This document shows positions 1 to 7,523 of a stretch of DNA of 64,000 bases, piece by piece. This stretch comes from Luteimonas cucumeris (GTDB lineage: Bacteria; Pseudomonadota; Gammaproteobacteria; Xanthomonadales; Xanthomonadaceae), in NCBI RefSeq assembly GCF_007830035.1, contig NZ_VLKN01000003.1:186001-250000 (forward strand), read 5' to 3'. The notes below the pieces were generated by a model. The model searched no databases and was not told the DNA's origin. It saw only the letters and a program-made list of their open reading frames with translations. Numbering within the stretch: the first letter of the stretch is position 1; every line of letters begins with the position of its first letter. The position numbers were made by a program, and so were the translations under genes.

Positions 1-924
1 TCTCCCTCGATCCCCTCGCGCCTGCCCGATGTCGCCGACGACGCCGTCGCGCTCGCCCGCCAGCTCAGCTGGGTGGGCATGGACCGCATCGCGTTGCCGC
101 TGCGCGTGCACGGCGCCGATGGCGATACGCTGCAGGTGGCCGCTTCTATCGATGCGGCGGTCAACCTGCAGGATGCCGGCGCGCGTGGCATCCACATGTC
201 GCGGCTGTACCTGCGCCTGCAGGACGCCTTCGCCGGCGAGGCGCTGACTCCGGCCGGCCTGCGCCGCGTGCTGCAGGACATGGTCGAATCGCAGCGAGGC
301 CTGTCGACGGCGGCGCGGCTGGTGATCCGCTACGACCTCCTGCTCAAGCGCCGTGCGCTGGCCAGTGAACATAGCGGCTGGAAGAACTATCCGGTCGAGA
401 TCGAGGCCACGCTGCGCGACGGGCACCTGAAGCTGGCCGTCGCGTTCGCGGCCGAATACTCCAGCACCTGTCCGGCATCGGCGGCATTGTCACGTCAGCT
501 CAATGCCGAGCGTTTCGCCGAGGACTTCGCCAACGCGCATCCGCTGTCGACCGGCGTGGTCAGCGAATGGCTGCATTCCGAGCGCGGCTTGGCGGCCACA
601 CCGCATGCCCAGCGCAGCCGCGCCGACGTGCGGGTCGAACTGCGCGCGGCCTTCGACGAACTGCCGTTCACAGCGTTGATCGACAGCGTCGAGCAGGCAG
701 TCGGTACGCCGGTGCAGACCGCGGTCAAGCGCGAGGACGAACAGGCCTTCGCGCGTCTCAATGCCGAGAACCTGATGTTCTGCGAGGACGCCGCTCGGCG
801 CGTCGCCGCCGCCTTGGCCGATGACGCGCGGGTCGATCGCTATGACGTGACCGTATCGCATTTCGAGAGCCTGCATGCGCACGATGCGGTGGCGAGGGTT
901 TCGGGCGTGGGCAACCGCTCGTAG
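1..924 (+). CDS. folE2: GTP cyclohydrolase IB (FolE2), 5' partial
   Basis: This is the alternative, type IB GTP cyclohydrolase, which converts GTP to 7,8-dihydroneopterin triphosphate at the head of folate and queuosine precursor synthesis in the cytoplasm. The reading frame is open from base 1 and begins with PSIPSRLPDV, so only the first few residues lie outside the window. The first internal ATG at 73 is not the real start, because FolE2-like sequence (VADDAVALARQLSWVGMDRI) continues upstream of it. Family features are the segment STCPASAALS with the expected active-site cysteine, the region RSRADVRVEL, and the C-terminal segment NAENLMFCEDAARR followed by SHFESLHAHDAVA. The family is usually near 300 residues, which fits about 307 visible here. 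The next gene downstream is about 600 bp away and on the other strand. Confidence 0.93.
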   Translation, partial: SPSIPSRLPDVADDAVALARQLSWVGMDRIALPLRVHGADGDTLQVAASIDAAVNLQDAGARGIHMSRLYLRLQDAFAGEALTPAGLRRVLQDMVESQRGLSTAARLVIRYDLLLKRRALASEHSGWKNYPVEIEATLRDGHLKLAVAFAAEYSSTCPASAALSRQLNAERFAEDFANAHPLSTGVVSEWLHSERGLAATPHAQRSRADVRVELRAAFDELPFTALIDSVEQAVGTPVQTAVKREDEQAFARLNAENLMFCEDAARRVAAALADDARVDRYDVTVSHFESLHAHDAVARVSGVGNRS

Positions 925-1020
925 CCGTCGTTCTCGCGTAGACGGCAGCCCAGAGGGCTTGCATTGCTCGTTCCTGTGAACGCCGGGATCCTGCTCAGCT
1001 GCTTTTGCTGCAAAGTGCAG

Positions 1021-1091
1021 AGCTTCCGCCTTGCGGCGGGTCACTTTCTTTGCTGGCCCAAAGAAAGTAACCAAAGAAAGGGCCTGAAGCC
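1021..1091 (+). repeat. Left arm of a ~70-bp inverted repeat with an internal hairpin
   Basis: The arm contains CTTTCTTTG-CTGGCC-CAAAGAAAG, a nine-base-pair palindrome with a six-base loop, followed by TAACCAAAGAAAGGGCC. The same sequence, with only a few differences, recurs in reverse orientation at 1343-1412. I recall closely similar CTTTCTTTG...CAAAGAAAG repeats as abundant in Xanthomonas and Stenotrophomonas genomes. That link is from memory and was not searched. Confidence 0.8.
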
Positions 1092-1342
1092 CGAATGGCA
1101 TTCGTTGCGTACGACGATTAGGGCCCTAGTCGCTTTCGTCGCGACCATTGCTCCTGTTCCAGCTTCGACATTGAAATGCGACCGCTGCCGTCAGTCGATT
1201 CGTGACGAGATCAGTTGGCGTTGTTGGGCGATGGCTGAGCTGCGACTTAGCAATCGCTACGAGCGAATTTTGGTCGAGACCTTGTCAGGTACGCCACTGT
1301 CGTTGCTATGGCTTTTGCGCCGCGAGCGAGACGACACAAATC

Positions 1343-1412
1343 GGCTTCTGGCCCTTTCTTTGGTTACTTTCTTTGGGCCAGCAAAGAAAGTGACCCGGCG
1401 AAGCCGGAAGCT
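1343..1412 (-). repeat. Right arm of the ~70-bp inverted repeat
   Basis: Read on the minus strand this matches the copy at 1021-1091. It has the same CTTTCTTTG/CAAAGAAAG hairpin and the same GGGTCACTTT lead-in, with small differences at the ends. The pair faces inward across about 250 bp, so the whole unit of about 390 bp could fold back or behave as a composite repeat. Confidence 0.8.
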
Positions 1413-1519
1413 TTGGGCCTTCTTGTCTAGCACGGTGCCGTACAGTTGCACTGTGATCTATGCCGATCATTACCTCTTGATCATGGCTCGCCGCGCCGCG
1501 GAACCAAAGAAGGCAGTGG

Positions 1520-2377
1520 TTATCGCTTCTCGAGCACCAGCAGAGGATCGATACGCACATCGAACCAGTTCATCCCCCAGTGCAGATGCGGCCCCGTCGC
1601 GCGCCCGGTGGCACCCACGGCGGCAATCACCTCGCCTTGCTCGACCCGGTCGCCGACCTTCACGTCGATCCGCGACAAATGCAGGAAATTGCTGCTGACG
1701 CCGTGCCCATGGTCGATCAGCAGCGTGCCGCCGGTCAGGTACAGATCGGGTGCGGCGAAGGTGACGATACCGGCGGCCGGTGCCTTGACCGGCGTGCCTG
1801 TGGGCGCGGCGATGTCCATGCCCGAATGCGCTGATTTCGGCGTGCCGTTGTAGATGCGCTGGTTGCCGAAGCGGCCGCTGATGCGGCCTTGCAGTGGCCA
1901 TGCGAAAGCCTGTGCAAAGTCGGCGCGATCGTCGTCGCGCAAGCGAGCGGCGACCACCTGCGCCTGTTCGCGTGCGATCCGCGCCGCGATCGCCGGTAGC
2001 GGATGCACCGTCTTCGGCGGCACGCCGTCGATGCGTTCGATCGGCCAGTCGCGCGCGGTTACCAGGATCGCCACCCGCTCACTGCTGCCGTCCGCCCGCA
2101 GCACTTCGATCGACACCGGGCCTTTCTCATCCCGGCCGACACCGAATACCACGCTGCCATACGGCGTCACGCGCAGCTTTCGACCGGCATAGCGCACCTC
2201 GCTGCCGGCTGGCACCTTGCCGATCACCAGCGCGCCCTGCGAAACGGAGGAGGGGAACACGACACGCTGGTCGCCCGCATAGGACGCACGAGGGGTCGGT
2301 GACGGCGGCCCGACCTCGGCCTGCACGACGGCGCATATGGCAAGCAGAAGCCCCAGCAACGCGGCTTCCGGCCTCAA
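1520..2377 (-). CDS. Exported M23-family peptidase (LytM-type murein endopeptidase)
   Basis: The 285-residue product has an N-terminal hydrophobic signal (ALLGLLLAICAVVQA), so it is probably exported and acts on peptidoglycan cross-links. The C-terminal LytM domain carries the zinc motif HSGMDIAAPTGTPVKAP (HxxxD) and GPHLHWGMN (HxH), with GRFGNQRIYNG before them. These are the M23 metal ligands, so the enzyme looks catalytically competent. The start is taken as TTG at 2377: it overlaps the TGA of the upstream dihydroorotase gene, and no ATG lies between it and the signal peptide. The gene therefore looks translationally coupled to dihydroorotase, an odd partnership seen only as gene order here. 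The exact murein bond cut cannot be told. Confidence 0.87.
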   Translation of the reverse strand: MRPEAALLGLLLAICAVVQAEVGPPSPTPRASYAGDQRVVFPSSVSQGALVIGKVPAGSEVRYAGRKLRVTPYGSVVFGVGRDEKGPVSIEVLRADGSSERVAILVTARDWPIERIDGVPPKTVHPLPAIAARIAREQAQVVAARLRDDDRADFAQAFAWPLQGRISGRFGNQRIYNGTPKSAHSGMDIAAPTGTPVKAPAAGIVTFAAPDLYLTGGTLLIDHGHGVSSNFLHLSRIDVKVGDRVEQGEVIAAVGATGRATGPHLHWGMNWFDVRIDPLLVLEKR

Positions 2378-3720
2378 CGCGCGAATTCCAGCCGCTTGCC
2401 ATTGGGCGTGCCGACCAGCATCCGGCCATCCCACGCAAGCTGGCCGTTGACCCAGGTCGAGGCGATGCGCGAGCGGAACGTGGTGCCTTCGAACGGCGAC
2501 CAGCCGCATTTGGACAGCACGTCCTCGCGCTGCACGGTAATCGGCGTGCCCTCGATCATCACCAGGTCGGCCCAGTAGCCCTCGCGCAGGAAGCCGCGCT
2601 CCTTGACGTCGAACAGCTGTGCCGGCGCATGCGCGAACTTGCGCACCACCTGCGCGGTGGTCAGCGAGCCTTCGTGCACGCATTCCAGCGCGGCGTTCAG
2701 CGCGTACTGCACCAGCGGCAGTCCGCTCGGCGCCGAAGTGTAGGGACGTGCCTTTTCCTCCAGCGTGTGCGGCGCGTGGTCCGTCGCCAGCACGTCGATC
2801 ACGTCGTCCGCCAGCGCACGCAACAGCGCTTCGCGGTCGCCGGCATCCTTGATCGCCGGATTGCACTTGATCAGGTGGCCGAGCCGCGCATAGTCGGCGC
2901 GGTCGAAACGCAGGAAGTGGATGCAGGTCTCGGCGGTGATGCGCTTGCGTACGCCGTCGGCATCGATCAGCGGGCCCGGCGTGAACAGCGCCAGTTCATC
3001 GGCGGTGGAGATGTGCAGCACGTGCAGGCGCGTGCCGTGCTTCCTGGCCAGCGCGATCGCCAGTTGCGTCGACTTCATGCAGGCCTCGCGGCTGCGGATG
3101 TCCGGGTGATATTCGGCCGGAATGTCGTCGCCGTATTTCGCCCGGTAGCGGGCGAGTTCGGCGTCGATCATCGGCGTGTCTTCGCAATGGGTGATGATCG
3201 GCGTCGGCGCCTCGCGGAAGATGCCGTCCAGCGTGTCCGGATTGTCGACCAGCATGTTGCCGGTGGACGCGCCCATGAACACCTTGATGCCCGGCGCGGT
3301 CAGCGGATCCAGCGTACGGATCGCGTCGAGGTTGTCGTTGCTGGCGCCCATGTAGAAGCCGTGATTGCCCCAGGCGCGGCCGGCGGCGCGGCGGTACTTG
3401 TCTTCCAGCGCCGCGGCGTCCAGCGTCGGCGGGCTCGTGTTGGGCATGTCCATGAAGCTGGTCAGCCCGCCGGCGACCGCGGCCGCCGATTCGGTGGCCA
3501 TGTCGGCCTTGTATTCCATTCCCGGTTCGCGGAAATGCACCTGGTCGTCGATCATGCCCGGCAGCAGCCGCCGGCCGCAGGCGTCGACCACCGCGTCGCC
3601 GGGGTGCGCCGCCAGGCCCGTGCCGATCTGCGCGATGCGACCGGACTCGATGCGCAGGTCGCCATCGAATTCGCGGTCTTCGTTGACCAGGCGGGCGTTG
3701 ACGATCAGGGTCGAGGGCAT
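2374..3720 (-). CDS. pyrC: Dihydroorotase (class I type)
   Basis: The protein (448 residues) belongs to the amidohydrolase family and should interconvert carbamoyl-aspartate and dihydroorotate in pyrimidine synthesis. Visible motifs are GMIDDQVHFREPG (metal site), the strand FMDMPNT, HVLHIST, and ATDAPH-like VLATDHAPHTLEEK with the catalytic aspartate, then the C-terminal VNGQLAWDG. The usual HxH of the metal site reads QVH, so the first histidine is glutamine. I recall the same DDQVHFREPG form in some bacterial dihydroorotases, so this may be a subfamily trait. The start at 3720 (MPSTLIVNA) is chosen because the family N-terminus begins there. It lies 43 bp after yidD and overlaps the M23 gene. 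Confidence 0.88.
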   Translation of the reverse strand: MPSTLIVNARLVNEDREFDGDLRIESGRIAQIGTGLAAHPGDAVVDACGRRLLPGMIDDQVHFREPGMEYKADMATESAAAVAGGLTSFMDMPNTSPPTLDAAALEDKYRRAAGRAWGNHGFYMGASNDNLDAIRTLDPLTAPGIKVFMGASTGNMLVDNPDTLDGIFREAPTPIITHCEDTPMIDAELARYRAKYGDDIPAEYHPDIRSREACMKSTQLAIALARKHGTRLHVLHISTADELALFTPGPLIDADGVRKRITAETCIHFLRFDRADYARLGHLIKCNPAIKDAGDREALLRALADDVIDVLATDHAPHTLEEKARPYTSAPSGLPLVQYALNAALECVHEGSLTTAQVVRKFAHAPAQLFDVKERGFLREGYWADLVMIEGTPITVQREDVLSKCGWSPFEGTTFRSRIASTWVNGQLAWDGRMLVGTPNGKRLEFAR

Positions 3721-3763
3721 GTGCGCGGTTCCGTGTCGGTGTTGCGAAGGGATGTCCAGGCGG

Positions 3764-3982
3764 TCAGACCGGCGGTACAGGATCGTGGCCGCCCGGATGC
3801 AGGGGATGGCAGCGTCCGATCCGGCGCAGCGCCAGCCAGCTGCCCTTGATCGCGCCGAAACGGTCGATCGCCTGCATCGCATATTCCGAGCAGGTGGGCA
3901 TGAATCTGCAGCGCGGGCCGAGCAGCGGGCTCAACCAGCGTTTGTAGACGCGCAGACAGGCGATAAGGAAGTGTTTGACCAA
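3764..3982 (-). CDS. yidD: Membrane protein insertion efficiency factor YidD
   Basis: This 72-residue protein has the whole YidD signature: [11 protein letters not shown], then [33 protein letters not shown]. The N-terminus is an amphipathic helix rich in Lys/Arg and Leu ([20 protein letters not shown]). The family helps YidC-dependent insertion of inner-membrane proteins from the cytoplasmic face. In many bacteria it sits between rnpA and yidC. Here it stands instead 43 bp upstream of dihydroorotase on the same strand. The identification is firm from the Cys pattern. Confidence 0.93.
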   Translation of the reverse strand: MVKHFLIACLRVYKRWLSPLLGPRCRFMPTCSEYAMQAIDRFGAIKGSWLALRRIGRCHPLHPGGHDPVPPV

Positions 3983-4022
3983 GATACCTGAACATCGTGT
4001 CGCGGCGCGCAGGCATGCGCGG

Positions 4023-4051
4023 TTGCCGCTGTAAGCCCATTAGGCTATAAC
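4023..4051 (+). promoter_or_regulatory. Candidate sigma-70 promoter of the dksA-like gene
   Basis: TTGCCG at 4023-4028 and TATAAC at 4046-4051 are separated by exactly 17 bases. The predicted start point near 4058 leaves a leader of about 35 bases before the GTG at 4092, with AAGAGGAA as a possible ribosome binding site. The promoter lies in the gap between divergent yidD and dksA-like genes. Confidence 0.55.
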
Positions 4052-4091
4052 AGCGCGCTTTCCCGCCTCAAGGGAAGAGGAACATCAGCTC

Positions 4092-5057
4092 GTGGCAGTA
4101 AAGAAACCAGCGAAGAAATCCGCCAAGGCCGTCAAGAAGGTCACCAAGCCGGCAACCAAGAAGACGGCTGCCAAGAAGCCGGCGCCCAAGCCCGCCGCCA
4201 AGAAAGCGGCCGCGAAGAAGGTCGCCAAGAAGCCCGTAGCGAAGAAGCCGGCCGCCAAGAAGGCCGCGCCCGCCAGGTCCGCTGCGGTCAAGAAGCCGGC
4301 AGCCAAAAAGCCGGTCGCGCGGAAGCCGGCCCCCAAGCCGGTCGCAAAGAAGGCTGCGCCGGCCAAGACCGTGGCCAGCAAGCCCGCGCCGAAGGCCGAA
4401 GCCAAGGCTGCACCGGTCGTGGCCAGGAAGCCGGAAGTGGTGGCACCGCCCAAGCCCGAACCTGCAGCCAGGAAGCCGGCGACCAAATCCGCTCCGACTG
4501 CGCCGGCTCCCGCCCAGCCTGTGGCCCGCCCCGCTGCGTCGCGCCCGGTCGGCAAGGTCGCCGTGGCCGTCGTCGCCAAGCCGCAGGCGCCCGCGCCGCG
4601 CGACAAGGTGAAAGTAGTGCCGTACAAGACCGACGAGGCCACTGGCCGCCCGATCCTGCCTGCTGGCTACAAGCCGGCCGCGGACGAGGAGTACATGAGC
4701 GCCTTGCAGCTCGAGTATTTCCGCCAGCGCCTGCTCGACTGGCGCGCGGACCTGGTCGAGGAATCCAAGCAGACCATCGAGAACCTGAAGGACGAGGTCC
4801 GCGACGTCGGCGATGAAGCCGAGCGCGCGACCCGCGAAACCGAGAACTCGCTGGAACTGCGTACCCGCGATCGTTACCGCAAGCTGATCGGCAAGATCGA
4901 CAGCACGCTCAAGCGCCTGGAAGCAGGCGACTACGGTTACTGCGTCGACACCGGCGAGGAAATCGGCCTGGAACGCCTGGAAGCGCGTCTTACCGCTGAA
5001 CGCACGATCGATGCGCAGGAGCGTTGGGAGCACATGCAGAAGCAGATGGGCGACTGA
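4092..5057 (+). CDS. dksA: DksA-type RNA polymerase-binding regulator with long Lys/Ala/Pro-rich N-terminus
   Basis: Of 321 residues, about the first 190 are low-complexity KKPAAKK-like repeats, strongly basic and probably disordered. The rest is a DksA core with a coiled coil from about 200 to 280. The tip keeps the key acidic pattern DVGDEA (D238, D241, A243, matching DxxDxA of E. coli DksA). The C-terminal zinc-finger region keeps the fold sequence (EIGLERLEARLTAERTIDAQ) but has only one of the four cysteines (C284 in GYCVDTGEE); the others are Asp/Thr/Ala-type substitutions. The tip suggests it can still act in the RNA polymerase secondary channel with ppGpp, but zinc binding is unlikely. 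The start is GTG. I recall similar long forms in xanthomonads, so this may be the lineage's main DksA. Confidence 0.85.
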   Translation: MAVKKPAKKSAKAVKKVTKPATKKTAAKKPAPKPAAKKAAAKKVAKKPVAKKPAAKKAAPARSAAVKKPAAKKPVARKPAPKPVAKKAAPAKTVASKPAPKAEAKAAPVVARKPEVVAPPKPEPAARKPATKSAPTAPAPAQPVARPAASRPVGKVAVAVVAKPQAPAPRDKVKVVPYKTDEATGRPILPAGYKPAADEEYMSALQLEYFRQRLLDWRADLVEESKQTIENLKDEVRDVGDEAERATRETENSLELRTRDRYRKLIGKIDSTLKRLEAGDYGYCVDTGEEIGLERLEARLTAERTIDAQERWEHMQKQMGD

Positions 5058-5081
5058 TCGTCGTCCTCGCTTCGCAACACG

Positions 5082-5105
5082 AACCCCGCCGCGCGCGGGG
5101 TTTTT
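5082..5105 (+). terminator. Rho-independent terminator after the dksA-like gene
   Basis: The arms AACCCCG and CGGGGTT surround a short GC-rich loop and run directly into TTTTT. It lies about 25 bases after the TGA of the dksA-like gene. Confidence 0.85.
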
Positions 5106-5165
5106 GTTGCCGGTCGTGCCGGCGCCTGCGCAGACTGGCCCTGATGTCGATCGAGGACGCTGCTC

Positions 5166-5624
5166 ATGCCGACTGCCAACGATCCGTTCATGCGCGAGGC
5201 GATCTCATTGGCGCGTGCCAATATCACCCAGGGCGGCCGTCCCTTCGGTGCGGTGGTCGCGCGCGACGGCGAGCGGATCGCGAGCGCCGCCAACCGCATC
5301 CATGACACCTGCGATCCCACCGCGCATGCCGAGTTGCTGGCGATCCGCGAGGCCGGGCGCCTGCTGCGGAGTCCGCGACTGGACGGCTGCGTCGTCTATG
5401 CCAGTGGCCATCCATGCCCGATGTGCCTGGCTGCCATGCACCTGTGTGGCGTGTCGGCGGCGTACTACGCCTATTCCAACGAGGATGGCGAACCCTATGG
5501 CCTGTCGACGGCTGCGATCTACGCTCAGATGGCACTGCCGCCGGCGGCGCAGTCGATCGTCGTCGCGCAGTCGCGGCCCGCGATGGAGAATGGCCTGTAC
5601 GCGGAATGGGCCGCGCTACGCTGA
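5166..5624 (+). CDS. Nucleoside deaminase (guanine deaminase/tRNA adenosine deaminase-like)
   Basis: The 152-residue protein is a member of the CDA-fold zinc deaminases. The zinc and catalytic motifs are complete: THAE-type TAHAELLAIREA and HPCPMCLAAMHLCG (PCxxC). The N-terminus MREAISLARANITQGGRPFGAVV and the segment ANRIHDTCDPTAHAE resemble bacterial guanine deaminases (GuaD) more than TadA, and TadA's usual neighbours are absent. Likely roles are deamination of guanine to xanthine or of another free base or nucleoside. The substrate cannot be settled from sequence. It follows the dksA terminator and converges on the MFS gene with 32 bp between. Confidence 0.82.
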   Translation: MPTANDPFMREAISLARANITQGGRPFGAVVARDGERIASAANRIHDTCDPTAHAELLAIREAGRLLRSPRLDGCVVYASGHPCPMCLAAMHLCGVSAAYYAYSNEDGEPYGLSTAAIYAQMALPPAAQSIVVAQSRPAMENGLYAEWAALR

Positions 5625-5656
5625 TCGTGTCCTGCCGCCGGCCTTCGACAGTAGTC

Positions 5657-6931
5657 CTATGCCGCCGTTTTCGAGAAAACCTCCGCGGCCGCGCCGTAAA
5701 GATCGCGTAGATCCAGACGACGCAGTTTGGGTGCAAGCCTTGCGGTCGCGGCGACCACGCCCAACGTCATGCAACCACCGAAGATCACAGAGGGCACCAA
5801 CCCCATCAGCCGCGCAGCCAGTCCTGATTCGAAGGCGCCCAGCTCATTGGACGAGCCGATGAAGATGCCGTTGATCGAGGAAACGCGGCCGCGCAGGTGG
5901 TCGGGCGTGGCCAGTTGCAGGATGGTCGTGCGCAGGACCACCGACACCCCGTCGCACATGCCCGACAGCAGCAGCATCAGCATCGACAGCCACAACTGGC
6001 GCGACAGAGCGAAACCGATGATGCACAACCCGAAACCGGCGACCGCGAACAGCAGCAGGCGTCCGGCGTGGCGTTGCGGTGGTCGCCTCGCCAGCCACAG
6101 TCCGACCAGCACCGCGCCGGCAGCCGGTGATGCCCGCAACAGTCCGAGCGCTTCCGGACCGGCCTGGAGGATGTCGTTGATGAAGGCCGGCAGCAGCGCG
6201 ACCGCGCCTCCAAACAGCACCGAGAACATGTCCAGCGCCTGCGCGCCGAGCACGATCTGGTTGCTGAACACGAAGCGCAGGCCTTCGCCGATGCTCTTGA
6301 ACACCGGCGCGCGTTCGGCCGGCAGCGCCGGCTCGGTCACGCGCAGGCTGACGATCGCCACCGCGGCAGCGGCAGCGAACGCAGCCGCGACCAGGTAGGT
6401 GACGGTCAAGCCCTGCCAAGCGATCAGCGTGCCGCCGAGCGCGGGGCCGGTCACCAGCCCGGTCTGCATCACCACGCTGCCGATGCCGGCACCACGGGCG
6501 AACTGCCCGCGCTTGAGTACGCGCGCGAACAATGCGTTGTAGACCGGGCTGAGGAACGCGCGTACCACGCCATTGACGGCGATCGCCACGTAGATGCTGA
6601 TCGTGCCCAGGGACGGCAACGTGCCGCTGGCTACGCCGGCAAGCACCAGGGTCGTCAGCAGCAGGCCGAGGCAGGCGAACATGCCCAGTTTGCGCCGCGG
6701 CAGATGGTCGACCGCGTAGCCGGCGAACAGGGCGAAACAGAAATAGGGAATGACCTCGGTCAGGCCGATCAGTCCCAGCGAAAGCGGATTGCGCGTGATC
6801 TGGTAGATCTGCCAGCCGACCGTGACCGCGACGATCTGGTAGGACAGCGTCGCCAGCACGCGATACAGCAGCAGGCCGGTGAAGCCGCGGTTGCGCAGCA
6901 ACGACGCGACCTCGCCGCGGGCGACGCTCAC
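5657..6931 (-). CDS. MFS transporter, EntS-like exporter
   Basis: This is a 424-residue polytopic membrane protein with about 12 hydrophobic segments. The N-terminus (SLLRNRGFTGLLLYRVLATLSYQIVAVT) and the segment QITRNPLSLGLIGLTEVIPY, followed by DHLPRRKL, are typical of the EntS/MFS_3 group, which includes siderophore and drug exporters. The substrate is unknown and no siderophore genes lie nearby. The start is GTG at 6931, overlapping the TGA of sufE in a GTGA arrangement, so translation is probably coupled to sufE. An apparent N-terminal extension upstream is only antisense reading frame within sufE. Confidence 0.83.
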   Translation of the reverse strand: MSVARGEVASLLRNRGFTGLLLYRVLATLSYQIVAVTVGWQIYQITRNPLSLGLIGLTEVIPYFCFALFAGYAVDHLPRRKLGMFACLGLLLTTLVLAGVASGTLPSLGTISIYVAIAVNGVVRAFLSPVYNALFARVLKRGQFARGAGIGSVVMQTGLVTGPALGGTLIAWQGLTVTYLVAAAFAAAAAVAIVSLRVTEPALPAERAPVFKSIGEGLRFVFSNQIVLGAQALDMFSVLFGGAVALLPAFINDILQAGPEALGLLRASPAAGAVLVGLWLARRPPQRHAGRLLLFAVAGFGLCIIGFALSRQLWLSMLMLLLSGMCDGVSVVLRTTILQLATPDHLRGRVSSINGIFIGSSNELGAFESGLAARLMGLVPSVIFGGCMTLGVVAATARLAPKLRRLDLRDLYGAAAEVFSKTAA

Positions 6932-7389
6932 GACGAGACGCGTTGTGCGGTTTCGCGGATGAAGGCGAGCAGGGCGGCGAGCCCGTTGCTGCGGGTCGGC
7001 GACAGGTGCTTGGCCAGGCCGATCGAGGCGATGTAGTCCGGATCGGTCGCCAGGATCTGCGCGGCGGACCGGCCCGAATAGACGCGCAGCGCCAGGTAGA
7101 TCAGGCCGGAGACGATGGCCGAATCGCTGGCCGCGGCGAAGTCGAGCCGCGACGCATCGCCGGAAGGCACGATCCAGACCATCGACTGGCATCCGAGCAG
7201 GCGATGCTGTTCGGTTTTCAATTCATCCGGCATCGGCGGCAGCTTGCGGCCGAGATCGATCAGGTACTGGTAGCGTTCGGACCAGTCGCCGAAGAACGCG
7301 AATTCCTCGGCGATGGCGCTTTGCGCTTCGGCAGGCGTGGATTCGAGAGGGAAAGCAGAGTCGTTCACGTTTTGCTCTTGAGCCGTCAT
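6928..7389 (-). CDS. sufE: SufE-family sulfur acceptor protein
   Basis: The 153-residue product has the SufE fold landmarks: EEFAFFGDWSERYQYLIDLGRKLPPMP, then HRLLGCQSMVWI with the persulfide-accepting cysteine, and the C-terminal GLAKHLSPTRSNGLAALL. SufE proteins take sulfur from a SufS-type cysteine desulfurase and pass it to Fe-S assembly. No sufS or other suf genes are in the window, so the partner is elsewhere. The start at 7389 (MTAQEQNVND) gives the usual family length. An upstream ATG at 7449 would add 20 unlike residues. Confidence 0.88.
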   Translation of the reverse strand: MTAQEQNVNDSAFPLESTPAEAQSAIAEEFAFFGDWSERYQYLIDLGRKLPPMPDELKTEQHRLLGCQSMVWIVPSGDASRLDFAAASDSAIVSGLIYLALRVYSGRSAAQILATDPDYIASIGLAKHLSPTRSNGLAALLAFIRETAQRVSS

Positions 7390-7523
7390 GACCAGCCGTT
7401 CGGCTGTTGAAACTCGCGAAGGCGGGAACCCAGCGGCTTCGGCTGCCACAATTATAAGTTGGTTGGCCAGGACTCACGCTCTTTACGGGAGCGGCCAAAG
7501 CCGCTCGCACCAAAGGAAGTCCG

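Larger units (their letters stand above)
925..1519. other. Gene-free stretch of about 600 bp bounded by two inverted repeat arms
   Basis: No convincing gene is seen between folE2 and the M23 peptidase. A frame running through 964-1698 reads the repeats as LVTFFGPAKKVTRR-type peptide and then runs antisense into the peptidase gene, so it is not accepted. The stretch holds two inverted copies of a roughly 70-bp repeat (1021-1091 and 1343-1412) with about 250 bp of unremarkable sequence between them. Nothing in the interior resembles a transposase fragment or an RNA gene. Confidence 0.6.

Noticed and set aside
964-1698. A 244-codon plus-strand reading frame
   Set aside because: It reads the two inverted repeat arms as peptide and then runs antisense to the M23 peptidase gene. 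It has no family resemblance and is explained by the repeats.
1894-3849. A 651-codon plus-strand reading frame
   Set aside because: It is the antisense of the dihydroorotase and M23 genes, which have clear motifs. Long antisense frames are common in GC-rich DNA.
7489-7506. Hairpin GAGCGGC-CAAA-GCCGCTC as cysS terminator
   Set aside because: The stem is good but no T run follows on the minus strand, so it was not called as a terminator.
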